Positions 11,367 through 21,025 are shown, counted from the first letter of the stretch. The stretch: DNA of 39,159 nt from an uncultured Gammaproteobacteria bacterium (GCA_913050015.1 CAJXAZ010000003.1:1-39159); one strand, 5' to 3'. A program made the numbers and translations. Notes: generated from the letters alone by a model not told the origin.

Positions 11367-11443
11367 TGGCGCGCCTGAAGAGATTCGAACTCCTGACCCA
11401 CGGATTAGAAATCCGTTGCTCTATCCAACTGAGCTACAGGCGC
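11367..11443 (-). tRNA. tRNA-Arg (anticodon TCT)
   Basis: GCGCCTGTAGCTCAGTTGGATAGAGCAACGGATTTCTAATCCGTGGGTC..GTTCGAATC..CAGGCGCGCCA. Confidence 0.96.
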
Positions 11444-11520
11444 TGGTCGGGGTAGTAGGATTCGAACCTACGACCACTCGCTCCCAAAGCGAGTGCGCTA
11501 CCAGACTGCGCTATACCCCG
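11444..11520 (-). tRNA. tRNA-Pro (anticodon TGG)
   Basis: CGGGGTATAGCGCAGTCTGGTAGCGCACTCGCTTTGGGAGCGAGTGGTCGTAGGTTCGAATCCTACTACCCCGACCA. Confidence 0.96.
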
Positions 11521-11609
11521 AGGGTGCAAATATTAAAGTTTATATAAAAAATAAGCAATGATCATATGAATAAATATTAATTAATATTGATTAATGAGAT
11601 AATAATCTT

Positions 11610-12452
11610 ATGACAGCAAAAATATTAGATGGTAAAAAATTAGCAACTCTTTCAGAAGAATTCATTAAGAAAGAGGTTTCTGAGCTAGTTTCAGCTGGTA
11701 TTACTCCAACACTAGCCACAATATTAGTTGGTCATGACCCTGCTTCAGAAACATATGTAAAAATGAAGAGGAATACATGTAAAAGAGTTGGCATGGAGTC
11801 AATAGCTCTCGAACTTCCAGAATCAACAACAACCGAAGAGCTATTAAAAACAATCAATGACTTAAATTCAGATGTTAATGTTCATGGAATCCTTCTGCAA
11901 CATCCAACACCGTCTCACATAGATGAAAGAAAATGCTTTGATGCAATAGATATAGAAAAAGATGTCGATGGTGTAACTTGCCTAGGTTTTGGAAACATGT
12001 CTATGGGTATAGATGCTTATGGATCATGCACGCCTGCAGGAATTGTTAGATTAATAGAACATTATGAGTTGGATGTAGAAGGCAAACATGCAGTTGTAGT
12101 AGGAAGAAGCCCTATTTTAGGAAAGCCTATGGCGATGATGTTATTGAACTTAAATGCCACTGTTACTATTTGTCATTCAAGAACTCAAAATATTGATTCT
12201 ATTATTAAGCAAGCTGATGTAATTGTAGGTGCTGTTGGAATACCTGAGTTTATAAAAACTGAATGGATTAAAGAAGGCGCCATAGTAATCGATGCTGGGT
12301 TTCATCCTGAGAAATGCGGAGATATTGATTTATCGGAAATGGATAATATTTCTTCTGCCTATACGCCAGTTCCAGGAGGCGTCGGGCCAATGACTATAAA
12401 TACATTGATATTGCACACTATGAAATCTGCAAAGAAACTAATCAATAAATAA
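11610..12452 (+). CDS. folD: Bifunctional methylenetetrahydrofolate dehydrogenase/cyclohydrolase
   Basis: [51 protein letters not shown]. Confidence 0.97.
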   Translation: MTAKILDGKKLATLSEEFIKKEVSELVSAGITPTLATILVGHDPASETYVKMKRNTCKRVGMESIALELPESTTTEELLKTINDLNSDVNVHGILLQHPTPSHIDERKCFDAIDIEKDVDGVTCLGFGNMSMGIDAYGSCTPAGIVRLIEHYELDVEGKHAVVVGRSPILGKPMAMMLLNLNATVTICHSRTQNIDSIIKQADVIVGAVGIPEFIKTEWIKEGAIVIDAGFHPEKCGDIDLSEMDNISSAYTPVPGGVGPMTINTLILHTMKSAKKLINK

Positions 12453-12454
12453 GT

Positions 12455-12817
12455 TTATTCTTTAGTATCTTCTTCAGTAACAAGATCTTCCACTAGGTCT
12501 ATCTCGGCTTCCACGATCTCACCCTCTTCTTCTTCCACCACTTCATCTGAATGATTTGGCTTAAAAGGGAAAGGCTTATCGTCTGTCTCAAATAACAAAA
12601 ATGCTAATGTGTCATGAAAAAATTCAATTATATAAGCATTGAAGTTTCCTATTGACTCATTTGTTTTCGAAGTAAATAAAAAGAAAAGGAACTGAATAAA
12701 GGAAAGGCCAATGGATATGGATAAGGCAAAATTAATTGCAAAAGCATAACCAAGCATGAATATAAATCTTATCCATTTACTGGTTTTTAAAATTTCATCT
12801 TTATCGATATGTTCCAT
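12455..12817 (-). CDS. DUF4389-like small membrane protein with acidic C-terminus
   Basis: Two hydrophobic helices (WIRFIFMLGYAFAINFALSI..) followed by a Glu/Asp-rich tail. Confidence 0.65.
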   Translation of the reverse strand: MEHIDKDEILKTSKWIRFIFMLGYAFAINFALSISIGLSFIQFLFFLFTSKTNESIGNFNAYIIEFFHDTLAFLLFETDDKPFPFKPNHSDEVVEEEEGEIVEAEIDLVEDLVTEEDTKE

Positions 12818-12828
12818 AGTATTTCTTC

Positions 12829-13848
12829 CTAATATGTAAATTCTACATCAACTTCATGAGGATTATTAACAAGATCATCAATTAATGTTTTTGGTGGATG
12901 TTTTTGGTAAATGATATTGTGTAAAGAATCAACAAGTGGCATCTTGATTCCCAGCTTTTTTGACTCCTCTTTTATAACGTCCAGGGTTCTAATACCCTCT
13001 GCTACTTGACCAACTTTGTCTTTAGCTTCTTGAAGGCTCATTCCTCTTCCTAAGTTTGATCCTAGCTGATAATTTCTTGATAAACCTGATGAGCAAGTTG
13101 CTACCAAGTCTCCCATTCCAGAAAGTCCAAGAAACGTAATGGGGTTTGCTCCTTTAGCCACTGCAAATCTACTCATTTCTGCCATGCTTCTTGTTAAAAT
13201 TAAACCAACCGCATTTTCACCAACATCTAATGAATCAGCCATGCCGCATATAATTGCATAGATATTCTTTAAAGCCCCGGCAAGCTCCACACCTTGAATA
13301 TCATTACTTGAATAAACCTTAAATGTATCTGATGACAAAACCTCTTTAACCTGTTCAAGCAAGACGTTACTTGAGCTAGCAATAACAGTTCCTGCTACTT
13401 TTTTTTCAGCTATTTCTCTTGCAAGGTTTGGGCCGCTTAGAACGCCAACCTGATTCTTCTTAGAATCTATGTTCATAGAGATGATGTCTGACATAGACCT
13501 AAATGGATTTAATTTGATACCTTTAGTACAAGAGATAATATGAGAGCCTTCTTCGATCATTGGATTTATTCGCTCCATTATTGTTTCAAAAATTACACTT
13601 GGAGTAGCTATAAATACTAATGATGAGCCCTTCATAACTTCGTCTAACTTTTCAGAGGCCAGTATATTTGGAGATAATTGCAATTCTGGATGGTAAGTAG
13701 AATTAGCACCTTCAGAGTTAATTCTAAGAGCCTGCTCAGAGTCCCTTACCCACAAAGATACCTTATATCCATTTGAAGCTGCAATGTTAGCAAGGACGGT
13801 ACCAAAGCTACCTCCCCCCAATACAACAACCTTAGTATTAGTGTTCAT
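12829..13848 (-). CDS. gpsA: Glycerol-3-phosphate dehydrogenase [NAD(P)+]
   Basis: VVLGGGSFGTVLANIAASNG, CTKGI, ELAGALKNIYAIICG, SGMGDLVATCSS. Confidence 0.96.
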   Translation of the reverse strand: MNTNTKVVVLGGGSFGTVLANIAASNGYKVSLWVRDSEQALRINSEGANSTYHPELQLSPNILASEKLDEVMKGSSLVFIATPSVIFETIMERINPMIEEGSHIISCTKGIKLNPFRSMSDIISMNIDSKKNQVGVLSGPNLAREIAEKKVAGTVIASSSNVLLEQVKEVLSSDTFKVYSSNDIQGVELAGALKNIYAIICGMADSLDVGENAVGLILTRSMAEMSRFAVAKGANPITFLGLSGMGDLVATCSSGLSRNYQLGSNLGRGMSLQEAKDKVGQVAEGIRTLDVIKEESKKLGIKMPLVDSLHNIIYQKHPPKTLIDDLVNNPHEVDVEFTY

Positions 13849-13850
13849 GA

Positions 13851-15677
13851 TTATGATAAATATTTATCAAGTTGCCTGAGGTACTTAGATGGATCTTTAG
13901 GTGAACCGCCCTCTGCAATAACTGCGTAATCATACAAAAAGTCTACAAACGAGTTGAATTGCTTTCCTTTTAAGTCTTTTAATTTTTTAAGAAGCTTATG
14001 TTTAATATTAATTTCAAAAATAGGATGTGATGACCCTAGAGTTTGACCAGATGCTTCAAGAATTTTTCTTAACTGAGCTCCCGGTTCGTTTTGAGGAAGA
14101 ATCAGGCATGTTGCTGAATCTGTAAGTCTTGAGCTAACTAAAACATCAGAAACCTTATCATCTAGATGTTTTTTTATTTTCTCAACAAGACCTTGATCTG
14201 CTTCTGAAACCTTTTTATCAGCATCATCATTGTCAGCACTTTCTTTTGCTGCATTGACCAGCTGTTTCCCTTTATATTCATTAAGACCAGCCATTAACCA
14301 CTCATCAATTCTGTCAGTTAATAAAAGTACCTCTGTTCCTTTAGATTTCAATCCCTCAATATGGGGGGAGTTGGCAGCTGCCTCATAGGTATCTGCAACA
14401 CAGTAATATATTTTGTCTTGATCATCATTCATTCTGCCTAAATAATCGTCTAGAGTTTGATCTGCATCATTAGAATCATTTTGAGATGTAGAGAAAAGCA
14501 ATAAGCTAGAAATTAGCTCTTTATTTTCAAGATCTTCAGCCGGGCCTTCCTTTAAAACTAAGCCATACTCTAGCCAAAATTCTTTATATTTATCTAATGA
14601 TTTATCTTTCAAGGACTTCAAGGATTCTAATATTTTTTTAGTTACGCCTTTCTTAATTGTGTCCACAAGAGGATGCTCTTGAAGAATTTCTCTAGAAACG
14701 TTTAAAGGTAAGTCACCAGTATCAATAATACCTCTAACAAATCTTAAATATAAAGGGAGGAAATTAGATGCATCATCCATAATAAAGACTCTTTGGATAT
14801 ATAGCTTTATTCCTCTTGGAGACTCTCTATTCCATAAGTCAAAAGGCGGCTTAGAAGGGATATATAATAAATTAGTATATTCATTTTTTCCTTCAACCTT
14901 GTTATGAGCCCACAGCAATGGATCTGCTTGATCGAAGCTCATAAATTTATAAAACTCTTTATATTCCTCTTCTTTTATAGATCTTTTAGGCTTTAGCCAT
15001 AGCGCCTCTGCATCATTTATTCTATGAGTTTCATCAGATTCTGAAATTAGATTAAGTGGAAAATTAATATATTGAGAATACTTTTCTAGTAAATATCTAA
15101 CCCTACCCTCATCTGCAAATTCTTTATTCTCTTCATTTAAAAAGATAATTATGTCAGTACCGTTTGATTCTTTAGTTACTTGCTGTAATTTATATTTTTC
15201 TTCTCCGTCACTTTCCCAAAGGGTAGCGGTATCTGAATTCTCAAAGACTGATTTAGTAATTACCTGAACTTTATCTGCCACCATAAATGCTGAATAAAAA
15301 CCAACTCCGAATTGACCTATCAAGTTTGAATCTTTTTTATCATCGCCAGTGATATTTCCTAAAAATGAAGCAGTTCCTGATCTAGCTATAGTTCCAATAT
15401 TTTCAATGACTTCAGCTTCTGACATTCCAATTCCATTGTCAGAAATAATAATTTTATTTTCTTCTTTAATAACTTTTACATCTATCTTGAGATCTTTGTT
15501 GAAAATAGATAATGTCTTGTCTTCCACAGCCTTGAATCTTAATTTATCTATAGCATCTGAAGCGTTAGAAACAAGTTCCCTAACAAATATTTCTTTATTG
15601 GAATATAAAGAGTGAATCATCAGCTTTAGAAGCTGTTTAGTTTCCGTTTGAAATACTTTAGTTTTTGATTTAGCCAT
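13851..15677 (-). CDS. htpG: Chaperone HtpG (Hsp90)
   Basis: ELVSNASDAIDKLRF, IGQFGVGFYSAFMVA; 608 aa. Confidence 0.97.
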   Translation of the reverse strand: MAKSKTKVFQTETKQLLKLMIHSLYSNKEIFVRELVSNASDAIDKLRFKAVEDKTLSIFNKDLKIDVKVIKEENKIIISDNGIGMSEAEVIENIGTIARSGTASFLGNITGDDKKDSNLIGQFGVGFYSAFMVADKVQVITKSVFENSDTATLWESDGEEKYKLQQVTKESNGTDIIIFLNEENKEFADEGRVRYLLEKYSQYINFPLNLISESDETHRINDAEALWLKPKRSIKEEEYKEFYKFMSFDQADPLLWAHNKVEGKNEYTNLLYIPSKPPFDLWNRESPRGIKLYIQRVFIMDDASNFLPLYLRFVRGIIDTGDLPLNVSREILQEHPLVDTIKKGVTKKILESLKSLKDKSLDKYKEFWLEYGLVLKEGPAEDLENKELISSLLLFSTSQNDSNDADQTLDDYLGRMNDDQDKIYYCVADTYEAAANSPHIEGLKSKGTEVLLLTDRIDEWLMAGLNEYKGKQLVNAAKESADNDDADKKVSEADQGLVEKIKKHLDDKVSDVLVSSRLTDSATCLILPQNEPGAQLRKILEASGQTLGSSHPIFEINIKHKLLKKLKDLKGKQFNSFVDFLYDYAVIAEGGSPKDPSKYLRQLDKYLS

Positions 15678-15743
15678 GTTTATACCCCTATGTTAGGTTA
15701 TTTGTAGTATCTAATGTTTGAAATTCAAGGTCTAGACCTATAT

Positions 15744-16151
15744 TTATTGATTAATTACTCTAACTATCTCAACTATTGATGCTAAGAATATAATCACAGT
15801 ATTAAGAACACTAAGGCTGTGTAGTCCTTTAAACAGACTATCCCAACCCCTGTCTTTGGCAATATTTGTTAGTGGAATAATTATATAACCAAGAAAAGAG
15901 AAGGAAACGGCTATTAACGCAATATAAATATCAATTGTTGAAAAGAAGAGATATGAAATCAATAAGGCTATTAGGGTAATTAAAAATAATAATAAATAGT
16001 ATCTTGGAAAGATTCTTCTTAAGAAGTTAGATGCATTCTGATCATCAAGTACTTTAAAAACTACTGGAGCCGTAAGAAGAACTTGAGCAAATATTATCCC
16101 CAAAACCAATGAGTAGCATAGTATTAGGAGTATTAATGTAACTATATTCAT
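15744..16151 (-). CDS. DUF4149/TMEM205-like membrane protein
   Basis: 135 aa, four hydrophobic segments, LGIIFAQVLLTAPVVFKVL..ASNFLRRIFPRYY. Confidence 0.65.
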   Translation of the reverse strand: MNIVTLILLILCYSLVLGIIFAQVLLTAPVVFKVLDDQNASNFLRRIFPRYYLLLFLITLIALLISYLFFSTIDIYIALIAVSFSFLGYIIIPLTNIAKDRGWDSLFKGLHSLSVLNTVIIFLASIVEIVRVINQ

Positions 16152-16158
16152 AATTAAG

Positions 16159-16233
16159 TGGCGGTCTGACGGGGAATCGAACCCCGAACACCGCCGTGAC
16201 AGGGCGGAATTATAACCGTTTAACTACCAGACC
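16159..16233 (-). tRNA. tRNA-Asp (anticodon GTC)
   Basis: GGTCTGGTAGTTAAACGGTTATAATTCCGCCCTGTCACGGCGG..GGTTCGATTCC..GCCA. Confidence 0.95.
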
Positions 16234-16289
16234 ACTAAACTGTTGGGTGGAATAATATCTATTTTAGATAAAAGTGCAACCCAAAAAAA

Positions 16290-16366
16290 TGGTGGGTGAT
16301 GACAGGTTCGAACTGCCGACCCTCTCGGTGTAAACGAGATGCTCTACCAAACTGAGCTAATCACCC
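16290..16366 (-). tRNA. tRNA-Val (anticodon TAC)
   Basis: GGGTGATTAGCTCAGTTTGGTAGAGCATCTCGTTTACACCGAGAGGGTC..GTTCGAACC..ATCACCCACCA. Confidence 0.95.
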
Positions 16367-16469
16367 ATTTTATCAATCAAAAAAGTTATATTTTATAACT
16401 ACCAATGATTAAGGTGGCTAATAATACTATTTTATTTATAAAAATAATACGACTTTTTTACTTCAAACT

Positions 16470-17351
16470 TTATTTTTTTGAAAGATTAATCCTTGCTAAA
16501 TATATACCGAAGAAAGATATCCCCACAAATAGTAATTGTGTAATATTTAAGAATTCTTGGAAAATAAAAGAAGCAAGTATAGTTGCGGTTAAGGGCTGCA
16601 TCAGCAAACCAATAGATCCATTAGATGCCGAGATGTTAGCTATACCAATAGTTATTAAGAACTGCCCTCCAAACTGACATAAAAAAGCTAACAGTATCAT
16701 GTTGCCCCATTCTATAGTCGAGGTTGGAACTTTTACTCCCCCCTCTATAAAAGTTGGAATAATTGAGAAAATACAACAAAAGAAAGTTGTATAGAAAATA
16801 ATATTTAAAGCAGTTTCTTTGCCAAGCCTAGATATGATTAATAAGTAAGTTCCGTAGAATAAGGCAGCAACGAGGCATAAAATATCTCCCAGAACCTTTC
16901 CATTAGCATAGTTATTAGAAAACATTATTAAGCCAGTAATGCCCAAATAAGTTATAAAAAATGATAAAACAAAGCCCTTATTTGGGACGTCCTTAAAGAT
17001 TATAAAAGATAAGATAGCAACAAAAATTGGAGCTGAATTAACAATTATTGTTGCATTCGATACCGATGTTATATTCATGCTGTAGTGCCAAAGAAGTAGA
17101 TCAGTCGTAAATGCTAAAGATGCAATTGCTGAATAGAAGATAGTTTTTTTACTTTTAACTCTAAAAAAAATAGTTTTATTTTTAACTAGATTGAAGATTA
17201 AAAGAAAGGGCAATGTGAGAAACATTCTATAAAAAAGTATTCCGGAAGAGGATAGTTCACTCCATTTAACAAATATTGGAGCAAAACCAATAAGCATTGC
17301 ACCTGCTGCTAACATAATAAAATAATGTGAACGCTGAAAATTCTCAATCAT
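16470..17351 (-). CDS. EamA/DMT-family transporter
   Basis: About ten hydrophobic segments, internal duplication typical of the family, LWHYSMNITSVSNATIIVNSAPIFVAI. Confidence 0.87.
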   Translation of the reverse strand: MIENFQRSHYFIMLAAGAMLIGFAPIFVKWSELSSSGILFYRMFLTLPFLLIFNLVKNKTIFFRVKSKKTIFYSAIASLAFTTDLLLWHYSMNITSVSNATIIVNSAPIFVAILSFIIFKDVPNKGFVLSFFITYLGITGLIMFSNNYANGKVLGDILCLVAALFYGTYLLIISRLGKETALNIIFYTTFFCCIFSIIPTFIEGGVKVPTSTIEWGNMILLAFLCQFGGQFLITIGIANISASNGSIGLLMQPLTATILASFIFQEFLNITQLLFVGISFFGIYLARINLSKK

Positions 17352-17362
17352 GAAGTTATACT

Positions 17363-18733
17363 TTGTATATGAAAGAAGACATTGTAGAGCAAGATAAAGA
17401 AATTATCTCTGTTGGGGAGCTCAATAGATCAGCTAAGTATCTACTAGAGAACACCTTTAATAATATTGCTGTTGTAGGTGAGATATCCAACATGTCTAGG
17501 CCCAGTTCTGGCCATATATACTTCACATTAAAAGATGAAGATGGGGCTATCGGATGTGCAATGTGGCGTTCACAAGCATCGAGACTTAATTTTTCACCTG
17601 AAAATGGAGATCAGTGCATTCTTAAAGGTCAAGTTAGTCTTTATCCTGCAACCGGAAGATATCAGCTGATGGTTAAATCAATTGAGCAAGCTGGTTCTGG
17701 TAACCTAATGCAGCAATTTGAAACCTTAAAAAATAAACTTGATAAAGAGGGGTTATTTGATCTAAATACCAAAAGAGATATTCCAAGATCTCCCAAACAT
17801 ATAGGAGTTATTACCTCAGAATCAACAGCTGCTTTACAAGATATTTTAAGCACTATTCAAAGAAGAGCTCCATCTGCTCAGGTGAGCTTAAGCGCCTCAG
17901 TAGTTCAAGGAGATAATGCTCCAAACAGCATAATTAAAGCTCTTAGTAGGATCATCATATTTAATGAAAAAAATCCTGATAACAAAATAGATGTTGTAAT
18001 TCTAGCAAGGGGTGGAGGTTCTATTGAGGATCTATGGTGTTTTAACAACGAGGATTTAGCTAGAGAAATTGCCGCGTATCCTATTCCAACAATATCAGGA
18101 GTTGGACATGAAATAGATTTTACAATTTGTGATTTTGTGTCGGACATGCGAGCTCCCACACCAACAGCTTCTGCTGAGTTAGTTTCAGAATTTAATTTTA
18201 AAATAAGAGATAGGCTAACTGATCTAAATTTATCTCTTGTTAAATCTATAGAACAGGTGCTTAAGAGTAAAAATCAATTCGTTAGTGCATTGAAATCAAG
18301 TATTAAGAATCCATTAATGATTTTAAGAGAACAAAGTCAAAAGCTAGATAATTTTGAATTGAGGTTAAATCAAAAGATATCTCTAAACTATGCAATAAAA
18401 AATCAATCGATCAAACTTCTCTCATCAAGACTTCTTCAAAAAAGTCCCAGATCATTTTTAAAAGAGCTTAATAATAAAATATTGAACATAGATTCAAATT
18501 TAAATAAAAATATAAAAATGAAAATATCATTTAATCGCTCGCAGTTGGCTGAATATAATAAAAATCTTTCAATACTTAATCCCTTGTCAATTCTAGACAG
18601 AGGTTATTCAATAATTCAAAATAAATCTGGCGTAGCAGTTAAATCAAGTAAAGAGGTAGGCTTAGGCGAGATCCTATCCGCGAGGTTAAGCAAAGGTTTT
18701 GTTCAGGTTGAAGTAAATAAAATAGATGAATAA
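17363..18733 (+). CDS. xseA: Exodeoxyribonuclease VII large subunit
   Basis: SVGELNRSAKYLLE..GEISNMSRPSSGHIYFTLKD, GVITSESTAALQDIL, ARGGGSIEDLWCFNNE. True start could be Met at 17369. Confidence 0.96.
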   Translation: MYMKEDIVEQDKEIISVGELNRSAKYLLENTFNNIAVVGEISNMSRPSSGHIYFTLKDEDGAIGCAMWRSQASRLNFSPENGDQCILKGQVSLYPATGRYQLMVKSIEQAGSGNLMQQFETLKNKLDKEGLFDLNTKRDIPRSPKHIGVITSESTAALQDILSTIQRRAPSAQVSLSASVVQGDNAPNSIIKALSRIIIFNEKNPDNKIDVVILARGGGSIEDLWCFNNEDLAREIAAYPIPTISGVGHEIDFTICDFVSDMRAPTPTASAELVSEFNFKIRDRLTDLNLSLVKSIEQVLKSKNQFVSALKSSIKNPLMILREQSQKLDNFELRLNQKISLNYAIKNQSIKLLSSRLLQKSPRSFLKELNNKILNIDSNLNKNIKMKISFNRSQLAEYNKNLSILNPLSILDRGYSIIQNKSGVAVKSSKEVGLGEILSARLSKGFVQVEVNKIDE

Positions 18734-19538
18734 AGCATTTTATTCTTTCTTCTCGCTTCTTTTATACGCAAACTTCTGTCAATCAGCTTTAAGCGGCGTG
18801 CCTGGGGAAGTAATTGCAGTAGAAGGTCATGGGGCTATATCCAAGTTAGATCAGAGGTTTTTAGAAATTAATTTTAAAGATCAAAATTATATTTTATTTG
18901 CTATCCCCTATTCTGCCTCTAATGAATCTAAACAGTTTGATGGGATAGATATAAATATAATAAAGAAAGACTTTGGAGAATCTAGAATAACAATAGAAGA
19001 TTTATCTAAAGTTGATTTAAGTAAAGAAGATGCAGATAGAGCCTATAAGGAGGCAATGCAAATTAGAAATGCAGTCAATTCTTACTCAACAGACTTTAAA
19101 CCAAATATGGACTTTAGCTCACCTATACCAGATGGAATTATTTCAAGCAGGTATGGAAAGAAAAGGTTTATAAATAATACTCCTAGATCTCCTCATCTTT
19201 CACTCGATATAGCAGCAAGCGAAGGCACTCCCATTCAAGCCCCATCGAAGGGCAAGGTTATTCTCACTGGTAACTTCTTTTATTCAGGGAACTATTTAAT
19301 AATTGATCATGGCTATGGCCTTATATCTTCTTACAGCCACATGTCTGAAATATACCTGGAAGCTGGGGATTATGTCGAGAAAGATCAAAGCATAGGTGCA
19401 GTTGGTTCTACTGGGCGTGTAACAGGCCCTCACCTTCACTGGACTGTGTATTTAAACAAGATCAGGATTAATCCTGAATCACTGTTAAAGAAAGATTACC
19501 TACAAGGTATTTTGCAAAGCTACAAGGATGTTATTTAA
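18726..19538 (+). CDS. M23-family metallopeptidase (LytM-type), secreted
   Basis: Signal peptide; HLSLDIAASEGTPIQAPSKGKVILTG..DHGYGLISSYSHMS..GRVTGPHLHW. Confidence 0.92.
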   Translation: MNKAFYSFFSLLLYANFCQSALSGVPGEVIAVEGHGAISKLDQRFLEINFKDQNYILFAIPYSASNESKQFDGIDINIIKKDFGESRITIEDLSKVDLSKEDADRAYKEAMQIRNAVNSYSTDFKPNMDFSSPIPDGIISSRYGKKRFINNTPRSPHLSLDIAASEGTPIQAPSKGKVILTGNFFYSGNYLIIDHGYGLISSYSHMSEIYLEAGDYVEKDQSIGAVGSTGRVTGPHLHWTVYLNKIRINPESLLKKDYLQGILQSYKDVI

Positions 19539-19949
19539 ATCATCTTTTGTTTGAGGTCTAAAAAAAGATTTTTCTAAAACACCGTTAGGATTAATAAAAA
19601 ATGTTGCAGGAACAGCTGGTGGTGTTTGTATACCCCATATATCCCTGGGATGAGATATAAGAGATGGTATTTCTAAATTAAATTTTCTTGCTACAGGCGC
19701 AAGGTCAGTCTCGTCTAATTCATCAAAATTAAATGCAAATACTCGAACTTCTGGGTTTTCTTTAGAGAATTCAATTAATTCTGGTATTTCCTTTATACAA
19801 GGTGCGCACCAGTCAGCCCAATAGTTTACAACGACCCAACTTCCTTTCATTTTTTCAATAGATGTATTAGAGCCATTAAAGACTTCTACATCATTTTTTT
19901 GGCATCCAAATAATAGGAATATACATAACAAGGGTATAATTTTCTTAAT
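19500..19949 (-). CDS. TlpA-like thioredoxin-fold lipoprotein
   Basis: Lipobox LFGC, active site WADWCAPC, ATFFINPNG. Start taken at MIKKIIP (listed ORF starts 19964). Confidence 0.88.
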   Translation of the reverse strand: MKKIIPLLCIFLLFGCQKNDVEVFNGSNTSIEKMKGSWVVVNYWADWCAPCIKEIPELIEFSKENPEVRVFAFNFDELDETDLAPVARKFNLEIPSLISHPRDIWGIQTPPAVPATFFINPNGVLEKSFFRPQTKDDLNNILVALQNTL

Positions 19950-19975
19950 CATGGAAGATATCATAGGCTAAAAAT

Positions 19976-20572
19976 ATGGAAAATAAATACCTCTTAATAC
20001 TTTTTTACTCCGCTGGAGGGTCTGTTAGAAATATAGCTCACTCAATTGCTGAGGGAGCCGAGAATGAAGGTGTTGAAATTAGAATTAGAACTGTACCTAA
20101 AGTATCGGCAGTAACTGAGCAAACTGAAGAGCTAATTCCAGAAAAAGGCGAAATATATTGTACAAAAGATGATTTAATTCATTGCAGCGGACTGGCCATA
20201 GGCTCTCCAACAAGATTTGGCTCAATGGCATCACCTCTAAAATATTTTCTAGATTCAACTGGTGATTTATGGGCCTCTAATACACTTGAAGGTAAACCTG
20301 GGATAGCTTTTACATCCACAGGATCAATGCATGGAGGACAAGAAGTAACTTTGTTTAATTTAATAACTTACATGCTTCACCATGGAATGATAATTCACGG
20401 CTCGCCCTACTCTATTAAAGAGTTAAGTAGCTCTAATGCAGGAGGAACTCCTTACGGTCCCTCGCATGTCGAAAGCTTTAATGATAGTAATAAACTGACC
20501 CCAGACGAACATATTATCGCAATGAAAACGGGATCTATATTGGCTAAATTAATTAAAAAATTAAATGCTTAG
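19976..20572 (+). CDS. WrbA-type NAD(P)H:quinone oxidoreductase / flavodoxin-like
   Basis: LFYSAGGSVRNIAHSIAEGAE, GSPTRFGSMASPLKYFLDST, STGSMHGGQE. Confidence 0.9.
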   Translation: MENKYLLILFYSAGGSVRNIAHSIAEGAENEGVEIRIRTVPKVSAVTEQTEELIPEKGEIYCTKDDLIHCSGLAIGSPTRFGSMASPLKYFLDSTGDLWASNTLEGKPGIAFTSTGSMHGGQEVTLFNLITYMLHHGMIIHGSPYSIKELSSSNAGGTPYGPSHVESFNDSNKLTPDEHIIAMKTGSILAKLIKKLNA

Positions 20573-20897
20573 CCTTAAAAAATATAAAGCGCTAACTAAT
20601 TTATTTATATTTTCTTTAATCCTGATAAAGCTTTTAACTGTTCTTGATCTAAGAATTACCAGTACATTTTTTATTATCTGGTCTTTACCTTTTGTATTTT
20701 TTTACTTCCAAGCAAGATCTCTTTCAATTAAAGCCTATCAAGGGTTTTGTTTTATATTACTTATATACTTTATGTCTTCGTCATTAAGGGTATTTGGGGT
20801 TGATATCTATCCTTATGACTTAATTGAATTAATTCTGGTTGTATTCTTTTTCATACATTGTATGTTCGGGCCCAAGACTATAAGAAAATATATGTAA
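20565..20897 (+). CDS. DUF2069-like membrane protein
   Basis: 110 aa, hydrophobic, overlaps wrbA-like gene by 8 nt; wrbA-DUF2069 neighbourhood. Confidence 0.7.
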   Translation: MLSLKKYKALTNLFIFSLILIKLLTVLDLRITSTFFIIWSLPFVFFYFQARSLSIKAYQGFCFILLIYFMSSSLRVFGVDIYPYDLIELILVVFFFIHCMFGPKTIRKYM

Positions 20898-21025
20898 AGT
20901 TTACTTTACATAACCTTATTCATAATCTATTATTATTTTATCATCAGAATAAATTAATAATGTAACCTTTACTTCACTATATCGATGTGATAGTTTGTCG
21001 TTACATTTAATACGGAGTAAATAGA

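Noticed and set aside
12480-12545. Low-complexity TCTTC repeats
   Set aside because: Encodes the acidic C-terminal tail of the DUF4389-like protein, not a repeat element.
15678-15740. Possible sigma32 promoter for htpG (CTTGAA)
   Set aside because: No CCCCAT-like -10 at the right spacing on the minus strand.
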